This document shows positions 24,445-35,800 of a stretch of 64,000 bases of DNA, in pieces. Each line of letters begins with the position of its first letter. Positions within the stretch are counted from its first letter, which is position 1. The notes beneath the pieces are model-generated. The model was given only the letters and a program-made list of their open reading frames with translations. It was not told where the DNA came from and did not search any database. Source of the stretch: Barnesiella sp. An55 (lineage in GTDB: Bacteria; Bacteroidota; Bacteroidia; Bacteroidales; Barnesiellaceae); the NCBI RefSeq assembly GCF_002161555.1, contig NZ_NFHZ01000004.1, positions 1 to 64,000 of the forward strand, written 5' to 3'. The translations under genes were made by a program, and so were the position numbers.

Positions 24445-25362
24445 TTATCGTTTGGCTATCTCTTCGTCGATACGTGCTAACTTTTCGGACAGGGGTAGGA
24501 AGGCATCGAGCCAGAAGATTGAGAACCCTCGGCGTTCCATGCCTCGGAACCAGGTCATTTGCCGTTTGGCAAACTGGTGAATGGCTATCTTGAGAAGCGA
24601 GACCATTTGGTCGTATGTGGTGCGACCGATGAGGTATTCGGTAATGTATTTGTATTCCAGCCCATAATAAATGAGAGCCTCGGGGTCGATACCTTGGTCG
24701 AGCAAGCCTTGTACTTCGGCCACCATGCCTTGGTCGAGTCGGTCGTGCAATCGTTGCGTGATGCGGGCACGACGGCTTTCCCGATCGATGTTTACTCCAA
24801 TGATAAGAGCGTTTTCTACCGGGTGGGGAATCAATATGGATGGTTCCTGCCGAGAGTAATATTCGGCAATCTCGATAGCTCGTATGGCTCGTTTGCAGGT
24901 ATCGGTATCGGTTTGGTTATGCAGGGTTTTGTAGGTTTTGAGAATTGCCTCTAATTCGGGTAATGACTTGTTGGCCAGAGATTCGCGTAGAGGCTTGTTT
25001 TCGGGAACAGGCGGCAGGGAGTATCCCTTGAGTACGGCTTCGATGTATAGACCGGTTCCTCCGCAGAGAATTGGTGTTTTTCCACGGGCGACAATCTCGT
25101 CATAGGCTTTATGATAGTCCCTGATGTATTCAAATAGGTTATATTTATATCCGGGGGGGCAGATGTCGATGAGGTGATAAGGTATCGTTTTACCGGCAAT
25201 GGTGTATTCCGAGAGATCTTTCCCGGTACCGATATCCATCGATCGGTATATTTGGCGAGAGTCGGCACTGATGATTTCGGTGTCAAGGTGATGGGCTAAA
25301 GCTACAGCCAAGGAGGTTTTTCCCGAGGCGGTCGGGCCCAATATGGTAATTAGGTCAAGCAT
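24445..25362 (-). CDS. miaA: tRNA dimethylallyltransferase
   Basis: 305 residues, normal length. MiaA transfers a dimethylallyl group to N6 of A37 in tRNAs reading UNN codons. Visible motifs are the P-loop GPTASGKT (9-16), SADSRQIYRSMDIGTGK (substrate site), YHLIDICPPG, GGTGLYIEAVLKG and the C-terminal ALIYYGLEYKYITEYLIG and RQMTWFRG. The gene begins inside the end of the upstream membrane-protein gene (8-base overlap), so the two are co-transcribed. Bacteroidetes often carry two miaA copies; this could be either. Confidence 0.95.
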   Translation of the reverse strand: MLDLITILGPTASGKTSLAVALAHHLDTEIISADSRQIYRSMDIGTGKDLSEYTIAGKTIPYHLIDICPPGYKYNLFEYIRDYHKAYDEIVARGKTPILCGGTGLYIEAVLKGYSLPPVPENKPLRESLANKSLPELEAILKTYKTLHNQTDTDTCKRAIRAIEIAEYYSRQEPSILIPHPVENALIIGVNIDRESRRARITQRLHDRLDQGMVAEVQGLLDQGIDPEALIYYGLEYKYITEYLIGRTTYDQMVSLLKIAIHQFAKRQMTWFRGMERRGFSIFWLDAFLPLSEKLARIDEEIAKR

Positions 25363-26662
25363 CGCAACAGTTTGAAGAATGATGTTTACTGAATATTTTT
25401 TGAAGCCACCGGTCTATGCGATATGATAGGCGATCTTCGTTGTGACGACTTACATAGAGCCATATAGGATCGTCGAACTCGATATTCATTAAATCGATAT
25501 GTCGCAGAGTGAACGCTGGCTTGTAACCGGGTATGGAATACCTCCTTCTTCCATTGGGATAATAGGTGAGAGCTGTGCGCACGATTGTGTGGAATCGGGC
25601 GTAATTTTCTTTGAAGAGAGGGTATAACCGACCGATGCGAAAGAGCCGGACAATCTCTTTGGTCGTGTACCAACGTCCAGGGTATCGATTGATTTTTAGT
25701 AGATTTTTGTCGTCGAGAAATAGAATGTAATGACCGACTCTTCTGTTTGATTCATAGGATATCGCTGTGCTTAGACACCGCAACTCTGGTTTGTCGATTT
25801 GTAACTCTTCTTGTACGATTTGTAGAGCCTTTTTGAATTCACTCTCTCGAGTCAAGAATTGGTAGAAATAACGGTGTATGGGGACATCAAGTCCTGTCCC
25901 GCTATCTAGTTCATTTTTATCGCCATAATTTTCAATAAGGAATATTTTCTCTTGGGCTATAATCATGATACGAATTACAGAGAAAAAAACGTTTTTTGAG
26001 TTGTCATTTTCTTGATTAAGAAAATGTTTACTTTTCTTTTCGTGGCTGTCTATAATATTTTGGATAAGCCATCGGCGTGATACCTCAAATATAACAATTG
26101 CAATGCTTAGTCCTAGAGGGAAGTAGAAATAAAAATAGGTGCCGGTTCGATTATATATATCTATACCTTTGAAAAATAGGATCCATGAGAGTATAGCAAC
26201 CAATATGGCCCCAATCAGAATTATTCGTATTGTATAATAAGCCTCATAGCGGCTAAAATCTCCTAAAATATGTCGCTCCCGTATTCCTCCTCTTTGGAGT
26301 ATGCACTGATGGCAGAATGGAGGTTGTATGTTGCGATGTCTGAATAGATAGGCTAGAAGAGCGATGCAAGGGGCTTCAAAAAGAATCATGGGAATGGAGA
26401 CATTCCACAAGAGTAACAACCCGCATAATAGACCACTCAACAACAAAGCCCATCCTGTAATCCACCCGATGGTTCCGCAACCTCTGAACAAGCGTGTAGA
26501 AAAGAAGGAGTAGAAGATCCAGATAATACCGATAATTATCGAGACAATGATAATTGTTCGCTCATTGAGGACTGGTGAGAGTCCCCACATAATAATAGCG
26601 GGTAACAGTCCCAGTGAGTAGATATTGGTCCAACTCAGTTTATGTCTTCTTTTCTTTTTCAT
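25355..26662 (-). CDS. Hypothetical polytopic membrane protein upstream of miaA
   Basis: 435 residues. About six hydrophobic helices occupy the first 200 residues, with a short cysteine pair (PFCHQC) between them. A basic, aromatic-rich cytoplasmic domain of about 230 residues follows (SRRWLIQNIIDSHEKKS, LRHIDLMNIEFDDPIWLYVS). No known domain is recognised. AT-rich codons in the middle differ a little from the neighbours. The stop overlaps the miaA start, and a dipeptidyl peptidase gene lies 22 bases downstream of its start in the opposite sense of reading order (upstream in the transcript), so all three - strand genes may form one unit. Confidence 0.75.
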   Translation of the reverse strand: MKKKRRHKLSWTNIYSLGLLPAIIMWGLSPVLNERTIIIVSIIIGIIWIFYSFFSTRLFRGCGTIGWITGWALLLSGLLCGLLLLWNVSIPMILFEAPCIALLAYLFRHRNIQPPFCHQCILQRGGIRERHILGDFSRYEAYYTIRIILIGAILVAILSWILFFKGIDIYNRTGTYFYFYFPLGLSIAIVIFEVSRRWLIQNIIDSHEKKSKHFLNQENDNSKNVFFSVIRIMIIAQEKIFLIENYGDKNELDSGTGLDVPIHRYFYQFLTRESEFKKALQIVQEELQIDKPELRCLSTAISYESNRRVGHYILFLDDKNLLKINRYPGRWYTTKEIVRLFRIGRLYPLFKENYARFHTIVRTALTYYPNGRRRYSIPGYKPAFTLRHIDLMNIEFDDPIWLYVSRHNEDRLSYRIDRWLQKIFSKHHSSNCCDA

Positions 26663-26684
26663 GGAAAGGTGCTTTACAGACTTG

Positions 26685-28862
26685 TTATTTCAGTTTGTCG
26701 GTAAAGAAGTTGCATACTCGAGTATAGAGGTGAAGACGAGTATTGCAACCTCGTATGTGGTGATCTTTGTTGGTGTAAATTTGGGAATCGAACTGGATAC
26801 CGGCTTCAACCAGAGCAGATGAATATTGCAATGTATTGAGGTAGTGTACATTGTCGTCGGCTGTTCCCGAGACAATGAGCAAGCTGCCTTTTAGTTTGGC
26901 TGCATGGGTGATGGGGGCTGACAGGCGGTAGCCGTCTCCGTTTTCTTGGGGCGTACGCATGAATCGCTCAGCGTAAATGGTGTCATAGTAGCGCCAATCG
27001 GTTACCGGGGCAATGGCGACACCTGCGCGATAAATACCGTTGCCGGTGGACATGGCCATCAGAGTCTCGTAGCCGCCGTAGCTCCATCCATATATACCTA
27101 TGCGGTTCCCATCCACATAGGGAAGGGTGCGCATATATTCGGCGCCGGCTACCTGGTCTTCGGTTTCAAATTTGCCCAATTGCATATACACGGCCGTTTC
27201 ATAAGCCCGACTACGTCCGCCGGTACCACGGCCATCGACACAAGCTACGATAAATCCCTGGTTGGCCAGGTAGTACTCCCAATCTACTTTCCAGTCGTCC
27301 AAGACCGATTGCGATCCGGGGCCGCTGTATTGCGACATCACTACCGGGTAGCGTTTCGACGGGTCGAAGTTGGCCGGTTTCAGAATATATCCGTTCATCT
27401 GCTCTCCAGCGTTATTGGGGCAAGTAAAGAACTCTTTTTTAGGTAGATTGCTCTGTGCGGCAAAAGTTTTGAGAGCCGCATTGTCTTCGAGTGTGCGCAA
27501 GGTTTTGCCTCGGGCATCGCACACGGTTACGACGAGGGGTTCGTTACTGCTGCTGTATCGGTTGATGAAGTAAGTGCACGAGGGGTTGAACTCGGCACTA
27601 TTGGTACCGGTTTGAGCCGACAGCTTGGTTTCGACACCTTTCGCATTGATTTTATAGATGGCCTTGTAAAGAGGCCCCTCTTGATTTGACTCGTAGAAAT
27701 AAGATCCGCTGTTGGCATCGTAGCCTAGGAATTTCGACACATTCCATTCCCCTCGGGTGATTTGCCGAGCCAGTGTACCATTATAGTTGTAGCGATAAAG
27801 GTGCTGGTAGCCACTGCGGCAACTGGCCATGACGAAGAAGTCGTTGTAGAAAGCGAGGTTGTCGAGTATGGGTTCATCGATCCAGGCTTTATCGGTTTCG
27901 CGCAACAGCAGTTTCGATATGCCCGATTTCGGGTTGACGGCATAGATATCCATCACGTTTTGAGTGCGGTTGAGAGTGACGACTGCCAATCGATTGGGGG
28001 CGGGTGTGAATTGGATTCTTGGTATATAGCTGTCGGCCGAGACTGGTAGTTTCATCTCTTTCAAGGCACGGGTATCGACGGTATAGGTATAGACCGATAC
28101 TCGTGCGTTAGTCTCACCGGCTACCGGATATTTATACGAGAAGCTACCCGGGTAGAATCTGTATTCGGGATAGCTCGGGCAATAGCCTTCATAAAGTTGG
28201 AAAGAGTACATGGGCACCTGGCTCTCATCGAATTTTACAAAAGCCAGAGTCTCGTCATTGGGCGACCACTGCAGGGTCGAGGTCGTGGCAAACTCCTCCT
28301 CATATACCCAATCGGGAACACCGTTGATAATCTTGTTCCGTTCTCCGTCGCGAGTTACCGCCACTTCTGTCCCGTAGTCGAGTTTCTTGACATAGATGTT
28401 GTTGTCTCTTACAAAGGCAACCATGCGGCCGTTTGGCGAATATACAGCCACCTGTTGTTTTCCCCCCTCCGAGAGAGGTTTCAGCAGATTACGACGTATT
28501 TCAAAGGTGTAATAGGTAGCTTTGAACGAACGGCGGTAAATCGGTTCCGAGTCGGCATAGATAAGCAGATGCTTTTCATCGGGGCTAAGCGAGAATCCGT
28601 CGAAACTTTTCAGGTCACATTCCCGGGCCGTCTTCACGTCGAATAGCGTATCGACTTCATGCCCGGTGCGATACTCACATTTGACGATGCGGGTATTGCC
28701 GTTTGTGGCAGCATAGTAGTGGACTCCGTCGGTCGAAGGGTAAGTCTCGGCTACATCTTGAGGACGGAATTTTTCTGATGTGATATCTTCCAACGTAAAA
28801 GCATTGGCCGGAAGCACAAACAGTGCGATGGCACACAAGAGGGTAAAGGTTATTTTTTTCAT
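26685..28862 (-). CDS. Dipeptidyl peptidase IV (S9 family), exported
   Basis: 725 residues. The signal peptide (MKKITFTLLCAIALFVLPANA) directs export to the periplasm or surface. The N-terminal half is a beta-propeller with the EEFATTSTLQWSPN segment, where the Glu pair binds the substrate amino terminus in DPP IV. The C-terminal alpha/beta hydrolase carries S594 (GWSYGG), D669 (GTADDNVH) and H701 (NKDHHIRG). It removes X-Pro or X-Ala dipeptides from peptides, supporting proteolytic nutrition, and is a well-known asaccharolytic and gut Bacteroidales enzyme. Length matches the family. A -7 box lies about 95 bases upstream. Confidence 0.95.
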   Translation of the reverse strand: MKKITFTLLCAIALFVLPANAFTLEDITSEKFRPQDVAETYPSTDGVHYYAATNGNTRIVKCEYRTGHEVDTLFDVKTARECDLKSFDGFSLSPDEKHLLIYADSEPIYRRSFKATYYTFEIRRNLLKPLSEGGKQQVAVYSPNGRMVAFVRDNNIYVKKLDYGTEVAVTRDGERNKIINGVPDWVYEEEFATTSTLQWSPNDETLAFVKFDESQVPMYSFQLYEGYCPSYPEYRFYPGSFSYKYPVAGETNARVSVYTYTVDTRALKEMKLPVSADSYIPRIQFTPAPNRLAVVTLNRTQNVMDIYAVNPKSGISKLLLRETDKAWIDEPILDNLAFYNDFFVMASCRSGYQHLYRYNYNGTLARQITRGEWNVSKFLGYDANSGSYFYESNQEGPLYKAIYKINAKGVETKLSAQTGTNSAEFNPSCTYFINRYSSSNEPLVVTVCDARGKTLRTLEDNAALKTFAAQSNLPKKEFFTCPNNAGEQMNGYILKPANFDPSKRYPVVMSQYSGPGSQSVLDDWKVDWEYYLANQGFIVACVDGRGTGGRSRAYETAVYMQLGKFETEDQVAGAEYMRTLPYVDGNRIGIYGWSYGGYETLMAMSTGNGIYRAGVAIAPVTDWRYYDTIYAERFMRTPQENGDGYRLSAPITHAAKLKGSLLIVSGTADDNVHYLNTLQYSSALVEAGIQFDSQIYTNKDHHIRGCNTRLHLYTRVCNFFTDKLK

Positions 28863-28957
28863 TGTGCGAAAGGTGATAAATTCATGATTCAGTTTTCAAC
28901 ATCTTCTCCTCTTTCAGCCTTTTGGGGCGGTCGAGGGCAGTCTGTCTTTTTCCATTA

Positions 28958-28965
28958 CAAAAGTA
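28958..28965 (-). promoter_or_regulatory. -7 box for the dipeptidyl peptidase gene
   Basis: TACTTTTG on the - strand fits TAnnTTTG. No clear TTTG lies 19-21 bases further upstream. The region 28863-29258 otherwise holds only this and the divergent ruvA promoter. Confidence 0.5.
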
Positions 28966-29110
28966 GAAAAAATACAATAAAGAAAAGTATATCTATAAAG
29001 ATTAACAAATTTCATCTCCTATTTGTTTCACTACACGGCTTTTTGTTCCCTTTTTTGTAGGAGGTAGGGAAGGTAGTGAATTCCGGGGTAAAAGATTTGC
29101 TGCAATCAGA

Positions 29111-29142
29111 TTTCCCCGATTCCCGATAAATTGCTAAGTTTG
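29111..29142 (+). promoter_or_regulatory. Promoter of ruvA-sprA
   Basis: TTTC at 29111-29114 (one mismatch), a 20-base spacer and a perfect TAAGTTTG at 29135-29142. The leader to the ruvA ATG is about 110 bases. Confidence 0.6.
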
Positions 29143-29258
29143 CATCGTATAAGGCGTGAGAGTAGGGTGGCGCATGTCGAGTCAGAGATAATAAATCTCG
29201 ATTGTGGAACCCTGGAGGTTGTCTCGCACCGAAAAACAAGTTGCAAAAAGAGGAAATT

Positions 29259-29840
29259 ATGATCGAATATATTACCGGCGAGGTAGTCGAACTCACCCCA
29301 GCCACCGCAGTAATCGAGTGCATGGGCATAGGTTATTTGCTCAATATCTCGCTCAATACCTATTCAAGCCTGGGCAAGGGCAAGTCGGCCCGGCTCTATG
29401 TCTATGAGGCCATTCGCGAGGATGCCTATCAACTCTATGGATTTGGCGACCGTCACGAGCGAGAGTTGTTTATAGCGCTCATCTCGGTTTCGGGGGTAGG
29501 GCCCAATACGGCACGTATGATTTTGTCGTCGCTCAATCCTGCCGAACTGGAGCAAGCCATTGCCTCCGAAAACCTTAATCTGTTGAAATCGGTCAAGGGG
29601 ATTGGAGCGAAAACGGCCCAGCGTGTAATTGTTGACTTGAAAGATAAAATAAAACCTACCGACAATCCGTTAGTAATAAGTACGCCCGCAGCCTCCGAGG
29701 TTTACGAGGAAGCCGTGGCTGCGTTGGTGATGCTTGGATTTTCACAGCCTCAGTCGCAAAAGGCAGTTCAGAAACTGCTGCGTGAAACCCCTTCGATGCG
29801 GGTCGAAGAGGTCATCAAACAGGCTCTGAAAATGCTCTGA
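29259..29840 (+). CDS. ruvA: Holliday junction branch migration protein RuvA
   Basis: 193 residues from the ATG at 29259, which has an AGAGGAA ribosome-binding site; the longer frame upstream has none. The N-terminal OB fold ([24 protein letters not shown]) is followed by two helix-hairpin-helix motifs ([37 protein letters not shown]) and the C-terminal UBA-like domain III ([20 protein letters not shown]) that contacts RuvB. RuvA tetramers bind four-way junctions. sprA follows within 60 bases, so both are on one transcript; this neighbour relation recurs in Bacteroidetes. Confidence 0.96.
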   Translation: MIEYITGEVVELTPATAVIECMGIGYLLNISLNTYSSLGKGKSARLYVYEAIREDAYQLYGFGDRHERELFIALISVSGVGPNTARMILSSLNPAELEQAIASENLNLLKSVKGIGAKTAQRVIVDLKDKIKPTDNPLVISTPAASEVYEEAVAALVMLGFSQPQSQKAVQKLLRETPSMRVEEVIKQALKML

Positions 29841-29898
29841 TACCGACGCGGCACCCTTTTGTCCGAGTGGTGTGTGGGATTATGTGCAGGAGTATCGA

Positions 29899-32800
29899 AT
29901 GAGAAAACGGATAAGGATTGGAACGATAATTGCATTGGCTGTAAGCGGATTAGGTGCCTATTCCGCTTTTGCCGCTTTGCAGGTGGCCGATCCGCAGAAT
30001 CCCCCCCGCAATACCGTACAGGCAACACAGAATAGCCAGTCCGGGCAGCCGGCATCCGATTCCATTGAGATGCGTTTCCCCGTAGCCAAGACAGTTCCCG
30101 AGTCGTATGACGAAATCGATCAGAAAGCTCCGGTCGATTTGAAAAAACCCTCGAACCTGAAAACCGAGGTCGAGTATGACCCCGAGACCAATTGCTACGT
30201 AATCCACACCCGGGTAGCGGGAGTCGATGTAACTACTCCTTTCATGCTCTCGGCCGACGAGTACAACGACTACACCCTGCGCAAGTCGATGCAGCAATAC
30301 TACCGGGAGCGTAACGCTCAGAATTTTGCCGAGAACAGCAAGTCGGAGTTCAACTTCCTTGATATGAATTTTTCGCTCGGACCTCTCGAAAAAGTCTTTG
30401 GTCCGGGTGGCGTGCAGTTGACCACGCAAGGTTCTATCGAGTTGAATATGGGATTGAAATACAACAAGCTCGACAACCCGGCTCTGCCGATGAGCTCCCG
30501 TAAAAAGACCTATTTCGATTTTGACGAAAAGATACAGGCTTCGGTCACAGCCAAGGTAGGCGACAAGATGTCGTTCAACATGAACTACAACACCGATGCT
30601 ACCTTCGACTTCGACTCCAAGAACCTCAAGTTGCAATACCAGGGCAAGGAGGACGAGATTATCAAGAACATCGAGGCCGGTAACGTGAGTATGACCACCG
30701 GATCGTCGCTGATACGAGGCAGCACGGCTCTCTTTGGTATCAAGACGACCATGCAGTTTGGCAAACTCACGGCCACGGCCCTTATTTCGCAACAACAGTC
30801 CGAGTCAAAGACCGTCAATGCCAGCGGTGGTGCTCAAACCACCCCTTTCGAAATCCGTGCCGATGCCTATGACGAGAACCGTCACTTCTTTTTGGCTCAC
30901 TTCTTCCGCGACAATTACGACAAGTTTGCCTCCAAGTTGCCCTATGTTTCGTCGGGTGTAAGCATCAACCGCATCGAGGTGTGGATTACCAACAAGCAAG
31001 GCACCTATGAGGAGTCCCGTAATATCGTGGGATTCATGGACCTGGCCGAGAATACCCACATTGGTAACCAGCACTGGATATCGACTACGGCGCAGCCCAA
31101 TCCCATGAACAACTCCAACTCGCTCTACTCCGAAATTAAAAACGGTTACCCCGATGCCCGCAACATCAATTTGGTGACCCAGGCGCTGGAGCCCCTCTCG
31201 GCCTACGGTATCGAGGGTGGGCAGGACTATGTAAAGATTGAGAGCGCCCGCAAACTCTCCTCGTCGGAATATACCCTGAACGAGCAGCTGGGCTATATCT
31301 CGCTCAAGAGCAAACTCAACGCCGACGAGATGCTGGCCGTAGCCTATGAATACACCTACAACGGGCAGGTTTATCAAGTGGGTGAGTTTTCGGGCGATGT
31401 GACCGATACCGACCAGTGCCTCTACCTGAAGATGCTGAAAAGCTCGACCATATCGACCTCGCTCCCTATCTGGGACCTCATGATGAAAAACGTCTATTCG
31501 CTCGGAGCCTACCAGGTACAGAAAGATAAGTTCCGGCTCTATATCAAATATCAGAGCGACTCTACCGGTGTGGCCGTCAACAATATCCCCGAGGGGAATA
31601 TCGCCGATAAGACCCTGTTACAGGTGATGAATCTCGACCGCTTGGATGCCAACGATACCGAGTATTCCGATGGTATCTTCGACTACATCGAGGGCTATAC
31701 CATCCAGTCGTCAAACGGTCGCATCATCTTCCCGGTCATCGAGCCCTTCGGCAGTCACCTGGCCGAGCAGATAGGCAATGCGGCTATTGCCGAGAGGTAT
31801 GTCTATCAAGAGTTGTACGACTCGACCCTCACGGTGGCCCAGCAGGTATCCGAGAAGAACAAATTCATCATGACCGGCGAATACAAGGCCTCGTCGGGAG
31901 CCGAGATCAGCCTCAACGCCATGAATGTGCCGCGGGGGTCGGTAGTCGTGACCGCCGGCGGTATGACCCTGGTCGAGAACTCCGACTATATCGTCGATTA
32001 TGCAATGGGTGTCGTTACCATCTTGAACCAGAGTATCATCGAGTCTGGTACCCCCATCAGCGTTTCGCTCGAGAACCAGTCGATGTTCAACATGCAGCGC
32101 AAGACCATGCTAGGGCTAGATCTGAATTACGCCTTCTCCAAAGACTTCAACATAGGGGCCACCATCATGCACCTCTCCGAGAAGCCCTTGACCGAGAAGG
32201 TGAGCATGGGCGACGAGGTGCTCAACAATACTCTGTGGGGTGTGAACCTCTCCTACAACACCAGTTTCCAGTGGCTCACCAATTGGTTGAACAAAATACC
32301 CACCGTCAATGCCACGGCCCCCTCGACCCTGGCCCTTACGGCCGAGTTTGCCCAACTCGTTCCCCATCAATCCAAGACCGGTAGTTCGCAAGGAACCTCC
32401 TATATCGACGATTTCGAATCGACTCAAACAGGTCTCGACCTCAAGTCTCCCTATTCCTGGACTCTGGCTTCGACCCCTTACGATACTTCGTCCGATGCCC
32501 TGTTCCCCGAGTCGCGCTACTCCAACGACGTGCGCTACGGGCAAAACCGGGCTTTACTCTCGTGGTATTATATCGACCGCATGTTCACGCAGAAGAACTC
32601 CACCCTCATACCCTCGCACCTGAAAAACGATTTGGACCAGCTCTCCAACCCCTACGTGCGTGAGGTGAGCGTGCGCGAGATTTTCCCCAATAAGGAGATT
32701 AACTATGGCGAATCCACCACACTGCAAACCCTCAACCTGTCGTATTATCCGCAGGAGCGTGGCCCCTACAACCTCGATGCCGACAACCTCGACGAGCAGG

Positions 32801-35800
32801 GCCAGTTGCTCAACCCCTCGAAACGTTGGGGCGGTATCATGCGCAAGATGGACTATACCGACTTCGAATCGTCCAATATCGAGTATATTCAGTTCTGGCT
32901 CATGGATCCCTTCCTCGACGAGACCCAGACCAACCACAAGGGGGGGGACCTCTATTTCAACTTGGGTGAGGTCTCTGAGGATATTCTCAAGGATGGTATG
33001 AAATCATTCGAAAACGGTTTGCCCATCGATGGTGATACTACTCAAATTGCCACGACGGCTTGGGGTAAAGTCTCCAAACGTCAGTCACTCACCTATGCCT
33101 TCGACAACACGACCGGGGCTCGGGCCATGCAGGATGTAGGTCTCGACGGTCTCTCCAACGACGAGGAGTATGGCTTCTCTTCTTACAAAGATTATCTGGC
33201 CAAACTCGAGGCCAAACTCTCGCCGGCCGTGGTCGAGGCCATGCGGCAAGACCAGTTCTCGCCCTTCAACGATCCCGCTGGCGACAATTACCATTTTTAT
33301 CGCGGTCACGACTACGACGATGCACAAACTTCGATTCTTGCCCGATACAAGCACTACAACGGTATCGAGGGCAACTCGCGTTCGACCGAGGAGGTAGAGG
33401 ATTCCTATTACCAGTCGTCCAAGAGCGTGCCCGATGTCGAGGATATCAACCAAGACAATACCCTCAACGAGTATGAGCGTTACTACCAATACCGCATATC
33501 GCTCAACCCCGACAGTCTGGTCGTGGGTAAAAACTACATTACCGACAAGCGCGAGACGACCGTACCCCTGCGCAACGGGCAGGAGGGTCGGGCCGTGTGG
33601 TACCAGTTCAAGGTGCCCCTCTCGCAACCACAAAAGAAGGTGGGTTCTATCCAGGACTTCAAGACCATCCGCTTCATCCGCATGTTCCTGACCGGTTTCG
33701 AGGTCGAGACCCATTTGCGCTTTGCCACTCTCGAACTGGTGCGGGGCGAATGGCGTACCTACGACTACGCACTCAATCAAACGGCCAATGCACCGGCTCA
33801 GGGCAATCTGGACGTATCGGTAGTCAATATTGAGGAGAATGCCGGGCAGGTGCCCGTGAACTATGTGTTGCCCCCGGGGGTAACCCGTATCATCGACCCG
33901 GGGCAATCGCAAATTACCCAGCTCAACGAGCAGGCCATGTCGCTCAAGGTGACCGACCTGCCTACGGGCGAGGGGCGTGCCGTCTATAAAAACAGCGGTA
34001 TGGACATGCGCACCTACAAGCGGTTGCAGATGTTTGTCCATGCCGAGAAACTCATCGACGATGTCACCAACCTGCGCGACGGCGATGTGTCGGTATTCCT
34101 GCGGTTGGGGTCGGACAGCAAGTCGAACTATTACGAATATGAAATTCCGCTGTCGTTGACCGAGCCGGGCAATTACAGCACCTACAACACCCAGGACCAG
34201 GAGGCCGTTTGGCCCTCGTCCAACATGTTCGACTTCCCGCTGTCGGTCTTCACCGACCTCAAGTTGGAGCGCAATGCCAAGAAACGGCAAGACAACTCGG
34301 GCGTCACCTATCAGACCCGTTACTCGATTTATGACCCCGACAAGGCCCAGAACAAGGTGACCATCGTGGGTAACCCCTCGTTGAGCGACGTGCGCACCAT
34401 GATGATTGGTGTGCGAAACAACTCCAATGCCACCAAGTCGATAACCATCTGGGTGAACGAGATGCGACTCACCGACTTCGACCAGTCGGGCGGTTGGGCG
34501 GCCAAGGCCAATGTGAACCTGGGCCTGTCGGATATCGCCACGCTCAACGTGGCCGGTCATGTCGAGACCGTAGGCTTCGGTGGTATCGATCAGAGCCTCA
34601 CCGAGCGCCGTCTCGACGACTACTACCAGTACAACATTGCCACCATGGTCGAGCTGGGTCGGTTCCTGCCCGAGAAGATCAAACTCAAGGCACCCCTGTT
34701 CTACTCGCTCACCGAGCAGCGCACCTCGCCCAAGTACAACCCTCTCGACCAGGATATTCTCCTCAAGGATGCGTTGAGCAATGCGGGCAGCAAAGCCGAG
34801 CGCGATTCAATCAACAATGCCTCGATCGAACGATCGACGGTCGAGAGTCTCAGCCTCTCGGGAGTGATGTTCGACATTCGCAGCAAGAATCCCATGCCAT
34901 ACGACCCGGGTAACTTCTCGCTAAGCTACTCCTACAACCGGCAGTCCAACCAGGACCCCACGACCGAGTTTGAGAATACCTACGACTACCGAGGCAGCTT
35001 CACCTACTCCTATACCCCCTTTGTGAAACCGTGGGTTCCCTTCAAGGGGTTGAAGAGTAATTCGAAACATCTCAAGTTTCTCAAAGAGTGGGAGCTCAAT
35101 TACCTGCCCAGCAACATAGCCTTCAACACCAACATGTCGCGCTACTACTACGAGCAGCAGATACGCGACGTGAGCGGTTCGGGCGGTATGGCCTTGCCCA
35201 CCAGCGTGAGCAAAAATTTCCTGTGGGACCGCCAGCTCTCCCTCACCTGGAACCTCACCAAGTCGCTCAACTTCTCGTTGCAGACGATGACCAACGCCCA
35301 CATCGAGGAGCCCGCCGGTGTCGTCAATCGGGAGCTCTTCCCCGATGAATACCAGGCCTGGAAAGATACCGTGATGTCCAGCATCAAGAACCTGGGTACT
35401 CCCTGGAACTATAACCAGACGTTTAATGCCTCTTACACGGCCCCCTTCAGCAAGATACCGGTGCTCGACTATTTGGCCTTTACTGCCAAATACAACGCCA
35501 CCTATACCTGGGACCGTGGTGCGCAAATCTCGAGCGATATCGAGTTGGGCAATACCATCAGCAACCAGGGGCAACTCAACTTCGACGGGCGCTTCAACTT
35601 CGAGCAACTCTATAACAAGTCGAAATATCTGCAAAAGATAAACCGCCGTTTCTCGTCGAGTAACCGGTCGAATAATATGAAGAAGAAAGAACGCAAGTTC
35701 GAGCGCACCATCCTGTTGCGCGAGGATACCACCGTGACCCTGCGCCACAACCTCAACAACAAGAAGGTGAAGGTAGTGGCTCGCGACGACCAGGGCAAGC